Translations under genes and position numbers: made by a program
In this document: positions 6,109-6,998 of the stretch, in pieces
How positions within the stretch are numbered: position 1 is the stretch's first letter
How the letters are laid out: every line of letters begins with the position of its first letter
Notes under the pieces: generated by a model
Told to the model about the DNA's origin: nothing
The model's input: only the letters and a program-made list of their open reading frames with translations
Database searches by the model: none
Assembly (NCBI GenBank): GCA_016550405.1
Contig: JABXGX010000266.1
Coordinates: 1-6,998 of the forward strand
Origin: an archaeon
Lineage (GTDB): Archaea > Asgardarchaeota > Hermodarchaeia > Hermodarchaeales > Hermodarchaeaceae
Direction: 5' to 3'
Length of the DNA stretch: 6,998 bases

Positions 6109-6160
6109 GAAGATAAGCAAACAACAACCATTCTACTAATGAAATTGTAGGGTGTCAACT

Positions 6161-6994
6161 ATGGTAAATTTACTCATCGGATTCGGTGTTCCTAATTGGG
6201 CGTGGGATATCTTCGCCCTTTTACTAACTTTTCTGGCGATCCTAATCTTGATTCGAATAAACGATATGCTTCGAAAACGTGAAATCATTCCAATCTTTGT
6301 TTCTCGAAAAGTCATCCACATCTTTGCTGCACCAATTTTTTTGGTGTGCTGGTTATTATTCTCTGGAGACTATTTTAGCCGGTATTTTGCGGCAGTTGTT
6401 CCGTTGCTGTTTGTGCTTCTCTTTATTGCTATTGGAACAGGATTGATGAAGAACGAAGAATTTGTTAATACCATGTCTCGTGAAGGTGATCCCAAGGAGC
6501 TCCTCAAGGGAACCCTCTTTTACGCCTTGATCATGGTTTTTGCGAGCATCTTTTTATGGTATGTACCAGTCGATGCAACTCTTCAACCTACTTGGATTGT
6601 CTTCGTCCCCACTGCAATACTTATCTTCGGTCCCCTTGCGGGAGGCGATGGCTTCGCTGATCTGATTGGTCGAAGATATGGAAAACGAAAATTCCACATC
6701 TTTGCTGATAAGAGTATCATTGGCACTATCTCGATGTTCATCTTTAGCCTCCTATTCACTTTAGGACTACTCTTTGTCTTCTGGCTAGCCCTAGATCCCC
6801 TCTATGCTTCAGTCAATGTAACTGCACTGATTATCCCAATCGTAGTTGTCACTTTAGTAAGCACTATTATCGAGTTGCTCAGTCCACGAAATATGGATAA
6901 CCTCTTGATTCCCATTTTCACAATGATAGTCATCCTTGCTCTGGCTTGGTTTGGTTTATTCACTTATACTATTTGGCACATTGGACCTCTTTGA
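6161..6994 (+). CDS. Polyprenol kinase-like integral membrane protein (dolichol/phytol kinase family)
   Basis: This 277-residue protein has seven to eight hydrophobic segments (roughly 13-32, 52-68, 75-94, 117-134, 145-159, 189-210, 220-238 and 247-271). It carries the hallmarks of the SEC59/VTE5 family, which uses CTP to phosphorylate isoprenoid alcohols: SRKVIHIF (48-55), SREGDPKELLKG (106-117), GGDGFADLIGRRYGKRKFH (161-179), then KSIIGT (184-189) and SPRNMDNLLIP (241-251). A likely role is to make or recycle dolichyl or geranylgeranyl phosphates for protein glycosylation or archaeal lipid synthesis; which alcohol is used cannot be read from sequence. I prefer ATG at 6161 to an in-frame GTG at 6152, because the GTG lies inside the AGGGTG ribosome binding site (6149-6154) six bases before the ATG. 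The gene is complete, ending with TGA four bases before the window edge. It may be transcribed separately from the GTPase operon. Confidence 0.88.
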   Translation: MVNLLIGFGVPNWAWDIFALLLTFLAILILIRINDMLRKREIIPIFVSRKVIHIFAAPIFLVCWLLFSGDYFSRYFAAVVPLLFVLLFIAIGTGLMKNEEFVNTMSREGDPKELLKGTLFYALIMVFASIFLWYVPVDATLQPTWIVFVPTAILIFGPLAGGDGFADLIGRRYGKRKFHIFADKSIIGTISMFIFSLLFTLGLLFVFWLALDPLYASVNVTALIIPIVVVTLVSTIIELLSPRNMDNLLIPIFTMIVILALAWFGLFTYTIWHIGPL

Positions 6995-6998
6995 TTCC

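Overview
The window looks like chromosomal DNA from an Asgard (Promethearchaeota) archaeon; the exact lineage cannot be fixed from this stretch. The evidence is a Rab/Ras-type small GTPase lying 32 bp upstream of a protein with a longin/roadblock-like N-terminus, a winged helix and a C-terminal zinc-ribbon array resembling the archaeal TackOD1 output domain. TATA-like boxes, GGTG-type ribosome binding sites, TTG starts and a surface protein anchored by a C-terminal membrane helix also fit an archaeon. No rRNA, tRNA, CRISPR array or insertion sequence was seen. Base composition looks fairly even, with no sign of recent transfer.

Layout. Positions 2-940 (+) hold the 3' end of a cell-surface protein with Asp-box (BNR/sialidase-type) repeats, an Ig-like domain and a C-terminal membrane anchor. 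Positions 1062-1457 (+) encode a small NTF2/SnoaL-like protein. Convergent to it, on the minus strand, are a saccharopine-dehydrogenase-family oxidoreductase (4353-3142) and, 77 bp downstream, an FGGY carbohydrate kinase (3064-1475). A 204-bp divergent spacer separates these from the plus-strand GTPase gene (4558-5106) and the longin-like/zinc-ribbon gene (5139-6047). After a 113-bp gap comes a polyprenol (dolichol/phytol) kinase-like membrane protein (6161-6994), which ends four bases before the window does.

How the genes may work together. The GTPase and its partner look like a two-gene operon. Longin and roadblock folds often bind small GTPases, so the second protein may be a regulator or effector that links GTPase state to a zinc-ribbon/winged-helix output; this is inference. 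The dehydrogenase and kinase may share a transcript but have no obvious common pathway. The kinase belongs to an FGGY group whose sugar-contact segment differs from xylulokinase, so its substrate is open. The polyprenol kinase probably makes or salvages isoprenyl phosphates for glycan carrier lipids or membrane lipids.

Two candidate plus-strand promoters, upstream of the NTF2-like and GTPase genes, have TATA-like boxes enclosed by perfect short inverted repeats, which suggests operator control.
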